From Providencia manganoxydans (GTDB lineage Bacteria > Pseudomonadota > Gammaproteobacteria > Enterobacterales > Enterobacteriaceae), in the NCBI RefSeq assembly GCF_016618195.1, contig NZ_CP067099.1, positions 2,914,001 through 2,978,000 of the forward strand: a DNA stretch of 64,000 bases. The letters are read 5' to 3'. The position numbers were made by a program, and so were the translations under genes. Positions 54,534 through 64,000 of the stretch are shown here, piece after piece. The notes beneath the pieces are model-generated. The model saw only the letters and a program-made list of their open reading frames with translations. It did not search any database and was not told the origin of the DNA. Within the stretch, counting starts at the first letter, position 1; every line of letters begins with the position of its first letter.

Positions 54534-57500
54534 TTACGCCTTCTCGATATTAACTAAAAACGCTTTATACTCAGGTGTTTGAGAGTTTGCGTCGCCGACT
54601 GATGGTGTTAACGTATTGGTAATAAAACCTTTTTGTGTTACACCTTCAAAGCCCCAGTGGATCGGTAAGCCAACCGTTTCAATCGGTTTACCATCGACCA
54701 TCAAGGTTTGTAGTCGTTGAGTCACCACGGCAACCGCTTTTATAAAACCACGTTTGCTGCTCACTTTAACTTTGTCACCGTTGGCTATTCCTTTTGCCTT
54801 CGCTAACGTCTCACTGATTTCCACAAATTGTTCAGGTTGCACAATCGCATTTAAACGCGCGTGCTTAGTCCATGTATGGAAATGCTCAGTTAAGCGATAG
54901 GTGGTGCCGACATAAGGGAACTGTTCGTGATTTCCAAGGCGTTGTTTGTCCTCCTCAAAAATCCGTGCCGCTGGGTTTGAAATCACATTAGGATGTAATG
55001 GATTGGTGCCCAGTGGTGTTTCAAAAGGCTCATAGTGCTCAGGGAACGGCCCTTCTGCCATTTTATCAATCGCAAATAAACGCCCTAGACCTTCTGGCTG
55101 CATAATAAATGGCGCTGTCCCGACTTCAGGCGCAGAGGTATTAAAATCAGGAATATCATTACCGACCCATTTTTTACCATTCCATTCAATTAAGGTGCGT
55201 TTTTTATCCCACGGTCTACCTTGAGTATCACAAGATGCACGGTTATAAATGACACGTCGGTTTAGCGGCCATGCCCATGCCCAACCTAATGTATTACCGA
55301 TGCCTGATGGATCGCTGTTATCACGATTTGCCATCTGGTTGCCTTTTTCTGTCCAACTGCCGGTATAGATCCAGCAAGACGAAGCCGTAGAGCCGTCATC
55401 GCGTAATAGCGCAAATGAACTGAGTAATTCACCTTTTTTGGCTTGCAAGTTGCCATCAGCATCATACAAATCGACCAATGCAACACCATTGTTCTCTTTC
55501 GCGACTTCTTCTGATTCAGGGTGGAATTGGCGTTTGTAGTTCCAACGCATTTGCATTAATGGATCACGGCCTTTGCCCCCCTCTTGCTCATACAGCTCAC
55601 GAATTTTGTATAAAATACCTGTGAGTATTTGCCCATCATTACGTGCTTCTCCGGGTGCATCCGCAGCTTGCCAGTGCCACTGTAACCAACGGCCTGAGTT
55701 AGCGATCGAACCATCTTCTTCAGCAAAACACGTCGATGGCAAACGGAAAACTTCAGTTTGAATAGCAGCAGGATCTACATCATTCATTTCACCGTGGTTT
55801 TGCCAGAAGTTTGCGGTCTCGGTTACCAACGGATCAACAACCACTAGGTATTTCAGTTTACTTAAACAACTGACAACTTTGTTTTTATCAGGGAATGAAG
55901 CAACTGGGTTAAATCCTTGACAAATATAGCCATTGACTTGATCTTTACTCATCATGTCAAAGTACTTCATCACGTCATAAGCCTGATCCCACTTAGGTAA
56001 CCAGTCATAACCCCATTGGTTATCTTTTTGAGCCGCATCACCGTAGAAAGACTTCATCAAGCTGACAAAGAATTTTGGATAATTGCTCCAATAGTTAACT
56101 TGATTAGGTAACGTCGCTTTCGGTGTGTTTGCTGCCAAATAGCTGTCGACAGAAGTCAATTTTTCAGAAGGCAAGGTTAAATAACCCGGCAAGCTGGTGG
56201 ATAACAGACCTAAATCGGTTAAACCTTGAATATTTGAGTGACCACGTAATGCGTTAACGCCTCCGCCCGCCATGCCCATATTACCTAACAATAATTGGAT
56301 CATTGCCATAGTACGGATGTTTTGAGCACCAACAGTATGTTGCGTCCAGCCTAATGCATACAAGAAAGTGGTCGTTCTATCTGCTGTACTGGTTGATGCC
56401 AAAATCTCACAGACATTTAAAAAGTCATCTTTTGGCGTACCACAGATTTGCTCTACAATTTCAGGTGTATAACGCGAAACGTGTTGTTTGAGTAAGTTCC
56501 AAACACAGCGAGGATGTTGCAAGCTATCATCACGTAATGCATAACCGTTTTCATCAAATTGATAGTTCCAAGTCGTTTTATCATAAGCGCGTTTTTCTGC
56601 GTTATAACCACTAAATAAACCATCATCAAAGCTGAAATCATCCCTAACCAACAATGCTGCGTTAGTATAGTGTTGAACATACTCGGCATTGATTTTGTTG
56701 TTTTCAATCAGGTACAGCAAAACGCCTGACAAGAAGGTGATGTCAGTACCAGAACGAATAGGAACATAATGATCAGCAACTGATGCCGTGCGCGTAAAGC
56801 GTGGATCGATCACAATTAAGGTTGCGTCATTATTGTTTTTCGCTTCTATCGCCCAGCGGAACCCAACAGGGTGTGCTTCCGCAGCGTTTCCGCCCATGAC
56901 AATAATCACATCGGCATTTTTAATATCAACCCAGTGGTTGGTCATCGCACCGCGACCAAATGTTGGAGCAAGACTTGCTACCGTTGGTCCGTGTCAGACA
57001 CGCGCTTGGTTATCAACTGCCAGCATCCCCAGTGATCTGGCAAATTTCTGGGTTAGCATACCGGTTTCATTGCTCGCCGCTGATGCACACAGCATCCCTG
57101 TGGAGAGCCAACGATTAACCGTGGTTCCTTGATCGTTTGTTTCAATAAAGTTGGCATCGCGGTCATCTTTCATCAATCTAGCGATGCGAGTAAATGCGTC
57201 ATCCCAACTGATACGTTGCCATTTATCAGAGCCCGGTGCACGATATTCAGGATAGCGTAAGCGATTTTCACTATGGATATAGTCAAGTAAACCAGCGCCT
57301 TTCGGACACAGTGCACCTCGGTTGACTGGGTGATCAGGATCACCCTCAACATGGAAGATAGCCGATTTAGCATTCATGGCACCATCGCCCATGCTATAAA
57401 TTAATAATCCACATCCTACAGAACAGTAAGTACAAGTATTACGAGTCTCTTTAGACCGAAGTAATTTATATTCACGTACATTGGCCATTGCCGTTGCAGG

Positions 57501-57581
57501 CATAAAACCTAACGCAGCTACAGTAGTACCTGCCATCCCGCCGGCACAGATTTTAAAAAACTTTCTGCGACTGACGTTCAT
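54534..57581 (-). CDS. fdnG: Formate dehydrogenase-N catalytic selenoprotein
   Basis: 1015 aa if the UGA at 56996-56994 is read as selenocysteine, codon 196, the same position as in E. coli FdnG; this length also equals the E. coli protein. The start at 57581 (SD GAGGGAAG) gives a Tat signal SRRKFFKICAGGMAG. CTYCSVGCGLL begins the [4Fe-4S] site. After Sec196 come HGPTVASLAPTFGRGAM and NADVIIVMGGNAAEAHPVGF. It oxidises formate in the periplasm with a Mo-bis-MGD cofactor. The operon fdnGHI feeds quinone-linked respiration and is FNR controlled. Confidence 0.95.
56954..56990 (-). promoter_or_regulatory. SECIS element of fdnG
   Basis: Just after the UGA, GACCAA pairs with TTGGTC (outer stem) and AGCAA with TTGCT around a GTC loop (inner stem). 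This is the bacterial SECIS layout bound by SelB. Confidence 0.8.
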
Positions 57582-57606
57582 TGCTTCCCTCTTTATATTT
57601 GTTTTA

Positions 57607-57732
57607 TATACTCTAAATAATTCGAGGTGCAGATAAGCGACAAGCAAAGATAGATGGGAAATAAAATAAATAATGAAACCCACCTAGCGGAGCGTCGTCA
57701 AAACCCTGCAATTAGAAGTATAACGAGTATAA
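57607..57732 (+). repeat. ERIC-like element in the fdnG leader
   Basis: 126 bp, TATACTCTAAATAATTCGAGG to CTGCAATTAGAAGTATAACG and AGTATA. It ends 25 bases upstream of the fdnG ATG, between the start and the FNR-type promoter. Confidence 0.9.
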
Positions 57733-57870
57733 ATCGGTCGCAGAATATCAGCGCATGATAATAATATATTGCCTAAAATCAATGAAGGTGAAAATAAATA
57801 GTAAATTAATATTATTTGAGTAGTTAATTTTCTTTTTAAAATACCACCAACTAGGTAATATTTCTCATTA

Positions 57871-57884
57871 TTGATACAGATCAA
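57871..57884. promoter_or_regulatory. FNR box for fdnGHI
   Basis: TTGATACAGATCAA is a perfect FNR site (TTGAT-N4-ATCAA). If it sits at -41.5, transcription of fdnG starts near 57836 with a TGGTAT -10, giving a leader of about 255 nt that includes the ERIC repeat. Confidence 0.85.
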
Positions 57885-58011
57885 TCCACCATAAATTTAT
57901 AAAACACAAAATAGGAATTAAAATCAAAAAATAGAATTTAGCTTAATTTATAAATAATCATTCCTAAGCTTAACTAAAAAGAAATAATAATATTATAATT
58001 ATATTTTATAC

Positions 58012-58098
58012 GTATATTAAATAATTTGAGATAAGGCTGAGCGATAAACATTTATAGTACTGTGCATATATAAGTATGTCGTCAGCCGCAAACAATCC
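58012..58098 (+). repeat. Possible decayed ERIC-like element
   Basis: TATTAAATAATTTGAGATAAGG resembles the left ERIC end; the right end is not clear. Low confidence. Confidence 0.3.
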
Positions 58099-58134
58099 CT
58101 ACCACCATAAAAAATTATAAATTCATAGTGTTAG

Positions 58135-58458
58135 CTACTTCCAACCACTAATAATAATACCTGCGCCAATAAATACTACGATGGCACCGAGCCAATCGGT
58201 TGTGGTTAATGATACGCCATCAACAACACGTAGCCATATCAATGCCGTTGCGATATAAATTCCACCATAAGTTGCATAAATACGGCCGCTTGCCTCTGGG
58301 TGCAATGTCAGCAACCAAACAAATATGATTAAACATAATGCAGCGGGCAATAATAACCATATTCCTCCCTGCTTTTTCATCCATAAGTAAGGGAAATAAC
58401 ATCCCGCTATTTCAGCCAATGCAGTTAAGAAAAATAAACCAATAATCTTTAATGACAT
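58135..58458 (-). CDS. ynfA: YnfA family membrane protein
   Basis: 107 aa from the ATG at 58458 (GAGG upstream). Four membrane helices fill the protein; [32 protein letters not shown] and WLRVVDGV match YnfA (UPF0060), related to small multidrug resistance transporters. Role in efflux is reported for some homologues. Lies 29 bases after the LysR gene on the same strand. Confidence 0.92.
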   Translation of the reverse strand: MSLKIIGLFFLTALAEIAGCYFPYLWMKKQGGIWLLLPAALCLIIFVWLLTLHPEASGRIYATYGGIYIATALIWLRVVDGVSLTTTDWLGAIVVFIGAGIIISGWK

Positions 58459-58487
58459 AAATTTACCCTCTATCAAATTACTGTGTT

Positions 58488-59378
58488 TTATCTTGCCGAA
58501 TTATTGGTTTTTAATAACTCAATCAATTCCTGTGCGCCCCGTTTTAATACCTGACCTTTTAAACAGGTAATATGAATGGGAAGTTCCAAACCATTTGGGG
58601 TATTTTTAAACTCCAGCTGTTTTAGCGCACCAGACTGAAGTTGATCTTTGATTAAAGAAATGGGTAAATTTCCCCACCCCATACCTGCTTTCACTAAACC
58701 TAGAGCCATAGTAAAGCTTCCCACCCGCCAAAAATTTGTTGCAACCACCGACCGAATGTCACTTAATTGACGCTGAAAACTGCTGATCACAATTTGCCGT
58801 GTTTGCACTAAATCTTCGATAAACAAGCCTGTTTTGTGAGCAATTGATGGGTGATCGGCACTAATAGTTGCAACTAAAGACTCATAACCAATGCAATAAA
58901 ACTGCTCCTGTGAATTCACCGATAACCCACCAAACGCCATCGCTAATTGAATTTTGTGCTCATACAGCAGGGGGAAAATATCATCTTGTGCCGCAGTGAT
59001 TAATTCCACATGCATTAAAGGGTAGCGCTGGCTAATTATTTTTAGTGCTTCAAACAGCATATTTGGGTTTATCCCTTCGGCAACACCAATGGTTAATGTG
59101 CTTTCAACACCTTCAGTTAATTCACGAGAAAAAATATTTAACTGCCACAAATTATCCACAATATTGCGAGCGTAAGGCACTAAAGCGAGTGCTTTCTCCG
59201 TGGGTTTTGGCTCACGTGTATGCCTTTCAAATAGTAAAAAACCTAACTCCGCTTCTAAATTAGCAATGGCCATACTTACCGCTGAAGGCACTTTATGCAG
59301 CGATCGCGCTGCTGCTGAAAATGAACCTTTTTCTATGACCGTTAAAAATATACTTAAATTTTCACTATTAAATGGCAT
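58488..59378 (-). CDS. LysR-type transcriptional regulator
   Basis: 296 aa. N-terminal winged helix (about 5-65): [25 protein letters not shown], then a two-lobed effector-binding domain (about 90-290). Divergent from the PACE efflux gene 97 bases away, so it probably controls that gene, as is usual for this pair. SD AAAGG. Effector unknown. Confidence 0.92.
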   Translation of the reverse strand: MPFNSENLSIFLTVIEKGSFSAAARSLHKVPSAVSMAIANLEAELGFLLFERHTREPKPTEKALALVPYARNIVDNLWQLNIFSRELTEGVESTLTIGVAEGINPNMLFEALKIISQRYPLMHVELITAAQDDIFPLLYEHKIQLAMAFGGLSVNSQEQFYCIGYESLVATISADHPSIAHKTGLFIEDLVQTRQIVISSFQRQLSDIRSVVATNFWRVGSFTMALGLVKAGMGWGNLPISLIKDQLQSGALKQLEFKNTPNGLELPIHITCLKGQVLKRGAQELIELLKTNNSAR

Positions 59379-59475
59379 CGTTAACCTTTCAATAATCCTG
59401 ATAGTAGTTAACTTTTATTATCACTAATCTTGACTTAACTTACCAGCTCTCACAGCACAGAATAATGGATATAAA

Positions 59476-59916
59476 ATGCAAGGTATCAAACGTAAAGTGG
59501 TTTTTATTACCGCCTATGAAGTCATTGGCTGGGTTATTTCATCATTAGCACTGGCATTTCTTTCGGGGAATTCAGCGGGCACTACAGGCCCCTTGGCTTT
59601 GGTGATTACTACCATTGCCGTTAGTTGGAATTTTATTTTCAATGTTGCTTTTGAATATTGGGAATCGAAACAAAAATCAAGAATTCGAACATTTCGCCGT
59701 CGATTTGTTCATGCGATTTTATTTCAATTAACTTTAGTGATCTTTTTGATCCCTTTAATTGCATGGTGGCTATCAATTAGCTTGCTACAAGCACTCATAC
59801 TCGATTTTGCGCTAATTATTTTTATTCCTATTTATACTTTCTTTTTTAACTGGGCATTCGACAAAATATTTGGGCTCCCTACATCAGCTTTGCCACAACA
59901 AGAACATAGCCATTAA
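59476..59916 (+). CDS. PACE family proton-coupled efflux protein (AceI-like)
   Basis: 146 aa, four membrane helices in two tandem BTP domains. Glu15 in RKVVFITAYEVIGW is at the position essential in Acinetobacter AceI. VSWNFIFNVAFEYWE and FALIIFIPIYTFFFNWAFDKIF are the two family signatures. AceI exports chlorhexidine and short diamines; the natural substrate here is not known. Divergent LysR gene suggests substrate induction. Confidence 0.9.
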   Translation: MQGIKRKVVFITAYEVIGWVISSLALAFLSGNSAGTTGPLALVITTIAVSWNFIFNVAFEYWESKQKSRIRTFRRRFVHAILFQLTLVIFLIPLIAWWLSISLLQALILDFALIIFIPIYTFFFNWAFDKIFGLPTSALPQQEHSH

Positions 59917-59928
59917 TAGGCCAATTCA

Positions 59929-59954
59929 ATAGCCATCCGAATAAGGATGGCTAT
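59929..59954. terminator. Hairpin between the PACE and aac(2') genes
   Basis: ATAGCCATCC/GGATGGCTAT, 10 bp, 6-nt loop, in the short space between two converging genes; no strong T tract. Confidence 0.55.
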
Positions 59955-59962
59955 GACCTAAT

Positions 59963-60767
<805 letters not shown>

Positions 60768-60908
60768 TATATTCGTCATCCTTCAAGTTGCAGGGCTTTT
60801 GTTAAGGTATAAGTGACAACACTCAGCTAGCCGAGTCACATAGTCTATCTATACTCCGCGACTATCTTCGCTTGTCGCCTACCCGCAACTTGAATTATTT
60901 AGAGTATA
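60768..60908 (-). repeat. ERIC-like element, inverted orientation
   Basis: Reads TATATTCGTCATCCTTCAAG at the left and CGCAACTTGAATTATTTAGAG plus TATA at the right, so it is the reverse of the other copies. It ends 18 bases before the LacI gene stop. Confidence 0.88.
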
Positions 60909-60926
60909 AGTTAAAAACTGTACTCT

Positions 60927-61955
60927 TTATAAAGCATGTTCTGGTGATATTGCTGTCAATTTCCCACGCACAATCACTTTAGCAGGCTTAGCCGTATCAT
61001 CAGATGCTCTTCTCACCGCCATATTGATCACTTGCCAAGCAATTTCTTGTAAGTCGTGAGAAATACAAGGGAAATTAAAACCATATATTGATGAATAAGA
61101 CACTTCATCAATGCTAAATAAAGCCACATCATCACGTAGTGAAATTTGATGCTTTATACAAGCCTTGATAATCCCTAAAGAGATTTGGTTATTACAACCA
61201 ACAAAATAATCGGGGGCTTTATGATGTTGCAGATAATTATCTGTTACCTTATAGGCTTCGTCCATCAGGAAGTCGGCATATAAAATATCAACTTTATCGA
61301 CACTGCCTTGCAGTGCTGCATTTAAACCTGTTACTCGGTCTCTAGCAACATTCGAATCTTCAGGACCTGAAACGATCACGACTTTTTTTGCGCCTTGCGA
61401 TTGCAAAAAGCGCCCTGCTTGCAAACCACAATCTAAATTATCAATATAAACGCCGCTACATTGCTTAATGTCCACTTCCCTATCCACTAAAATAACTGGG
61501 ATATTTAATAATTCTAGTTGCCTAAAATAAGCAGGCTTATAAAAGCGATCAGATGAAACAACAGACAAAATAATGGCGTCCACGTTATACCCGATCAGTT
61601 TTTCAATGATACGTGCTTCATTTTCTTTTGATTCATAAGAATCAAAAACCAACGTGTCATAACCTACATGATAAGCTTCTTGCGTCATCAATTTCGCCAA
61701 TCCACCAAAAAATGGGTTTCCCATATCAGGGGTAACGATACCGATAGTCTTTGATGATTTAGCACGTAGGCTACGTGCCACTGTATTTACCACATAGCCT
61801 ATTTTATCTGCTGCTTCTAAAATCCTTTTTAAGGTTTCGGGATGAACTTTGTCTGGCTGTGAAAAAGCACGGGATGCAGTAATTTTACTGACATTTGCAA
61901 GTGCCGCGACATTTTCAAGTGTCACCTTCTGTGACTTATGATCGGCCAATTTCAT
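60927..61955 (-). CDS. LacI family regulator of the pentose/pentitol locus
   Basis: 342 aa. N-terminal LacI helix-turn-helix (VTLENVAALANVSKITASRAFSQPD) and hinge (VARSLRAKSSKTIGIV), then a periplasmic-binding-like effector domain (about 65-340). It lies downstream of the lyxose isomerase gene on the same strand and probably represses both that gene and the divergent dehydrogenase through two 16-bp operators. The SD GAGGAG touches the ATG, so the TTG two codons later is an alternative start. Confidence 0.9.
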   Translation of the reverse strand: MKLADHKSQKVTLENVAALANVSKITASRAFSQPDKVHPETLKRILEAADKIGYVVNTVARSLRAKSSKTIGIVTPDMGNPFFGGLAKLMTQEAYHVGYDTLVFDSYESKENEARIIEKLIGYNVDAIILSVVSSDRFYKPAYFRQLELLNIPVILVDREVDIKQCSGVYIDNLDCGLQAGRFLQSQGAKKVVIVSGPEDSNVARDRVTGLNAALQGSVDKVDILYADFLMDEAYKVTDNYLQHHKAPDYFVGCNNQISLGIIKACIKHQISLRDDVALFSIDEVSYSSIYGFNFPCISHDLQEIAWQVINMAVRRASDDTAKPAKVIVRGKLTAISPEHAL

Positions 61956-62035
61956 CTCCTCATTAAACTAAGTATCATTTTATACCATTATAGTATCATT
62001 TAATCGTTTCAGTCATGCAAAATCCGTTCAATAAC

Positions 62036-62584
62036 TCAAACACCTTCCAAGCGCCGCACGCGAGGATCAGTAAAAATATCTAATTCGTCACGACTTTCGC
62101 TGGAAAACTCAGAAACAACCGCTCCCATACTACCGGCCTTAAACCAATGTAATGTATTAGGTTTTATCGTATACTGATCGCCTGCTTTTAATAAAATAAA
62201 GCGATCACATTGATACCATTGCTCATCCCCTTCAGGCTTAGCACAAATAGGTTCACCTGAATCATTTTGATTTAATCTGAGTGTTGGGTCATCGACAAAA
62301 AGATATACTTCCCCCCAACGACAACGAAACGTTTCTTGCTTACCTATTGAATCATCAAAAGGAGGGTGTCGATGCTCAGGACAGACTTGATTAGGAAATA
62401 GCACCAGCTCTTTCGCACAATAACGTTCATTATTACAATAAGTTAGCAACTGCAACCCAGAACGTGGATAATCAGGTAAACCAAAACTGGCAATTTCAAT
62501 CCGCGCTTTTTCTTCTTCAGTGATAGTTATGTGTGCCTGTTGTAAAAAGTTTATCACTTGTTGGCGGTAATTATCTTTATTCAT
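62036..62584 (-). CDS. D-lyxose isomerase
   Basis: 182 aa, a cupin enzyme. The metal site is His71, His73, Glu84 and His146 (PEHRHPPFDDSIGKQETF, TLHWFKAG). It resembles the characterised D-lyxose/mannose isomerase of Providencia, which interconverts D-lyxose and D-xylulose with Mn2+. SD AAGGAG. Divergent from the dehydrogenase gene; the two share D-xylulose as product, which the adjacent kinase could phosphorylate. Confidence 0.9.
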   Translation of the reverse strand: MNKDNYRQQVINFLQQAHITITEEEKARIEIASFGLPDYPRSGLQLLTYCNNERYCAKELVLFPNQVCPEHRHPPFDDSIGKQETFRCRWGEVYLFVDDPTLRLNQNDSGEPICAKPEGDEQWYQCDRFILLKAGDQYTIKPNTLHWFKAGSMGAVVSEFSSESRDELDIFTDPRVRRLEGV

Positions 62585-62600
62585 GCTGCGACTCTCCTTA

Positions 62601-62616
62601 ATGATACCGATAACAT
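62601..62616. promoter_or_regulatory. LacI-type operator upstream of the lyxose isomerase gene
   Basis: ATGATACCGATAACAT, a near-palindrome with the central CG typical of LacI operators. It differs at two of 16 positions from the copy at 62760. ACGGTATT 16 bases farther may be an extra half-site. Confidence 0.65.
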
Positions 62617-62759
62617 TATAACGGTATTCAAATCACAAAAAATGTGATCAACCAGCCCATTTTTCCGCTTATCGTTACAAAAAAGCTACTCATTTAATGA
62701 AACTATAACCTACATCACATAAAAATAATAAAATTCGATCTAATATCCGCATCATTAAA

Positions 62760-62775
62760 ATGATATCGATACCAT
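62760..62775. promoter_or_regulatory. LacI-type operator upstream of the dehydrogenase gene
   Basis: ATGATATCGATACCAT, 22 bases before the ATG of the dehydrogenase. Matches the 62601 site at 14 of 16 positions. Confidence 0.68.
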
Positions 62776-62796
62776 AAAAATGAGATAGAGGTGATC

Positions 62797-63834
62797 ATGA
62801 AAGCATTAGTACTCGAAAAAGCAGGAAAAATTTCTATTCAAGATTGGCAAAGTCCTGAAATCCTTGGAGAGGATGATGTCGAAATTAAAATTCATACTGT
62901 TGGAATTTGTGGTAGCGATGTTCACTACTACCAACATGGTCGTATCGGCCCCTTCGTGGTCGAAAAACCCATGATCCTCGGTCATGAAGCCTCTGGGGTC
63001 ATTACTGCCGTCGGTAAAAATGTCTCGCATTTAAAAGTTGGCGATCGCGTGTGTATGGAGCCAGGGATCCCAAATCTACAATCTACACAGTCTCGTGCGG
63101 GTCTCTATAACTTAGATCCTGCGGTACGTTTCTGGGCAACACCACCCGTTGATGGCTGTTTACGGGAAAGTGTTATCCACCCTGCTGCATTCACCTTTAA
63201 GTTACCTGAAAATGTCAGTTTTGCAGAAGGTGCGATGGTGGAACCTCTGGCTATTGGTATGCAGGCTGCAACTAAAGCCGAAATCAAACCGGGTGATATT
63301 GCCTTAGTGATTGGTGCAGGAACTATTGGCATTATTACGGCATTGTCTGCGCTGGCAGGCGGCTGCTCTGATGTCATTATCTGTGATTTGTTTGATAAAA
63401 AATTAGAAGTTGCTAAACAATATCCAGGGCTACACGCGATCAACAGTAAAGATACACAAGCCATCGCAGATAAAGTCAGTGAATTAACTGAAGGTAATGG
63501 CGTAAATGTACTATTTGAGTGCAGTGGTGCTAAAGCCGTTATTGCCAATATCACGGAACATATGGCTCCCGGTGCTATTGCCGTTTTAGTCGGTATGCCA
63601 ATTGACCCAGCACCACTGGATATCGTTTCCGCACAAGCGAAAGAAATCACCTTTAAAACCATTTTCCGCTACGCAAACATGTACCCTCGCACTATTCGCT
63701 TGCTCAGTTCAGGCAAACTGAATGTAAAACCACTCTTATCAGCAACCTATAAATTTAAAGATAGCGTTGAAGCCTATGAGCGTGCTGCTGAAGGCCGCCC
63801 AACCGATATTAAAATTGTGCTGGAAATGGAGTAA
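62797..63834 (+). CDS. NAD-dependent xylitol/sorbitol-type dehydrogenase
   Basis: 345 aa from the ATG at 62797 (GAGGTG upstream; a GTG at 62791 lies within the SD). Medium-chain dehydrogenase fold: catalytic zinc Cys38 (VGICGSDVHYYQHG), His63 and Glu64 (LGHEASG), NAD-binding VIGAGTIGIIT. The usual four structural-zinc cysteines are missing (PGIPNLQSTQSRAGLYNLDP), as in some polyol dehydrogenases. With lyxose isomerase and a kinase it suggests xylitol or D-arabitol oxidation to D-xylulose. Overall a good fit to XDH; the exact polyol is inferred. Confidence 0.88.
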   Translation: MKALVLEKAGKISIQDWQSPEILGEDDVEIKIHTVGICGSDVHYYQHGRIGPFVVEKPMILGHEASGVITAVGKNVSHLKVGDRVCMEPGIPNLQSTQSRAGLYNLDPAVRFWATPPVDGCLRESVIHPAAFTFKLPENVSFAEGAMVEPLAIGMQAATKAEIKPGDIALVIGAGTIGIITALSALAGGCSDVIICDLFDKKLEVAKQYPGLHAINSKDTQAIADKVSELTEGNGVNVLFECSGAKAVIANITEHMAPGAIAVLVGMPIDPAPLDIVSAQAKEITFKTIFRYANMYPRTIRLLSSGKLNVKPLLSATYKFKDSVEAYERAAEGRPTDIKIVLEME

Positions 63835-63837
63835 TCA

Positions 63838-64000
63838 ATGACACTGTATGCTGGGATCGATTGCGGTACACAAAGTACCAAAGTCGTTATCGTTGATAGC
63901 GAAAGCGCACAAATTTTGGGCGAAGGCTTTGCGTCACACCCGCTGATTAGTGAAGCATCTGGGCGCCGTGAACAGCATGCTTCTTGGTGGACGGATGCCT
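63838..64000 (+). CDS. FGGY carbohydrate kinase, N-terminal part
   Basis: The ATG at 63838, four bases after the dehydrogenase stop, opens a frame to the window end (54 codons). MTLYAGIDCGTQSTKVVIVD is the FGGY kinase phosphate-binding start; REQHASWWTDA follows. In this context probably a xylulokinase that phosphorylates D-xylulose. The rest is outside the window. Confidence 0.85.
   Translation, partial: MTLYAGIDCGTQSTKVVIVDSESAQILGEGFASHPLISEASGRREQHASWWTDA

Noticed and set aside
56994..56996. In-frame UGA splitting fdnG into two ORFs, as in a pseudogene
   Set aside because: The UGA is at codon 196, where E. coli FdnG has selenocysteine. A SECIS-like hairpin follows and the total length is 1015 aa, so it is read through.

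Overview
This is chromosomal DNA of a low-GC enterobacterium of the Morganellaceae, most likely Providencia. The evidence is an AAC(2')-I aminoglycoside acetyltransferase and a D-lyxose isomerase, both best known from Providencia, a TtrRS/TtrBCA tetrathionate system, and many ERIC-like palindromic repeats of the form TACTCTAAATAATTCGAG ... CAACTTGAAGTATGACGAGTA. The species cannot be fixed from the sequence alone; the AAC(2') protein does not match my memory of the P. stuartii sequence exactly.

Left end (1-3.4 kb): an accessory patch. It holds a SUKH-type immunity protein cut by the window edge, a frameshifted symE remnant, an unrecognised coding fragment, a small orphan protein, an overlapping Rz/Rz1 spanin pair and a small secreted protein. 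It ends at an odd tRNA-Lys(CTT) whose 3' CCA is replaced by CTA.

3.6-20.3 kb: core genes. cycA (small amino acid uptake); the divergent putP/putA proline pair with several GTTGCA PutA sites between them; an unlinked fliZ with a 1.17-kb upstream gap; a DUF5339-like lipoprotein; an unknown 257-aa protein; an mgtC-mgtB magnesium operon with a structured leader and several tiny ORFs; dsrB, a cspC-type cold-shock gene and ylaC.

20.4-43.6 kb: three tRNA-Asn genes, two of which flank an arylsulfatase and its radical-SAM maturase as 107-bp identical direct repeats. Then pyrC, bssS, a LuxR-type regulator with a broken receiver site, trhO, a DUF1007-NicO metal operon with a near-perfect Zur box, and the tetrathionate cluster (ttrA, ttrC, ttrB on minus; ttrS, ttrR on plus). 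lpxL, mdtG, a POT peptide transporter, a PhzF-like protein and a thioesterase follow. The DUF1007-NicO and ttr genes sit between trhO and lpxL, which are neighbours in E. coli.

43.8-52.8 kb: a DUF1097 membrane protein, an aliphatic amidase operon amiE-amiB-amiS without amiC/amiR, a Sel1-repeat protein, uspF, agp, two GNAT acetyltransferases and a YbaK-type deacylase.

52.9-64 kb: formate dehydrogenase-N fdnGHI, with a selenocysteine UGA at codon 196 and a perfect FNR box upstream; ynfA; a LysR regulator divergent from a PACE efflux gene; the AAC(2')-I gene; and a LacI-controlled pentose/pentitol locus (D-lyxose isomerase, xylitol-type dehydrogenase, start of an FGGY kinase) with two matching 16-bp operators. 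The anaerobic respiration genes (fdnGHI formate oxidation, ttr tetrathionate reduction) fit a gut-associated facultative anaerobe. At least a dozen ERIC-like elements lie between genes, several touching stop codons, promoters or ribosome-binding regions.
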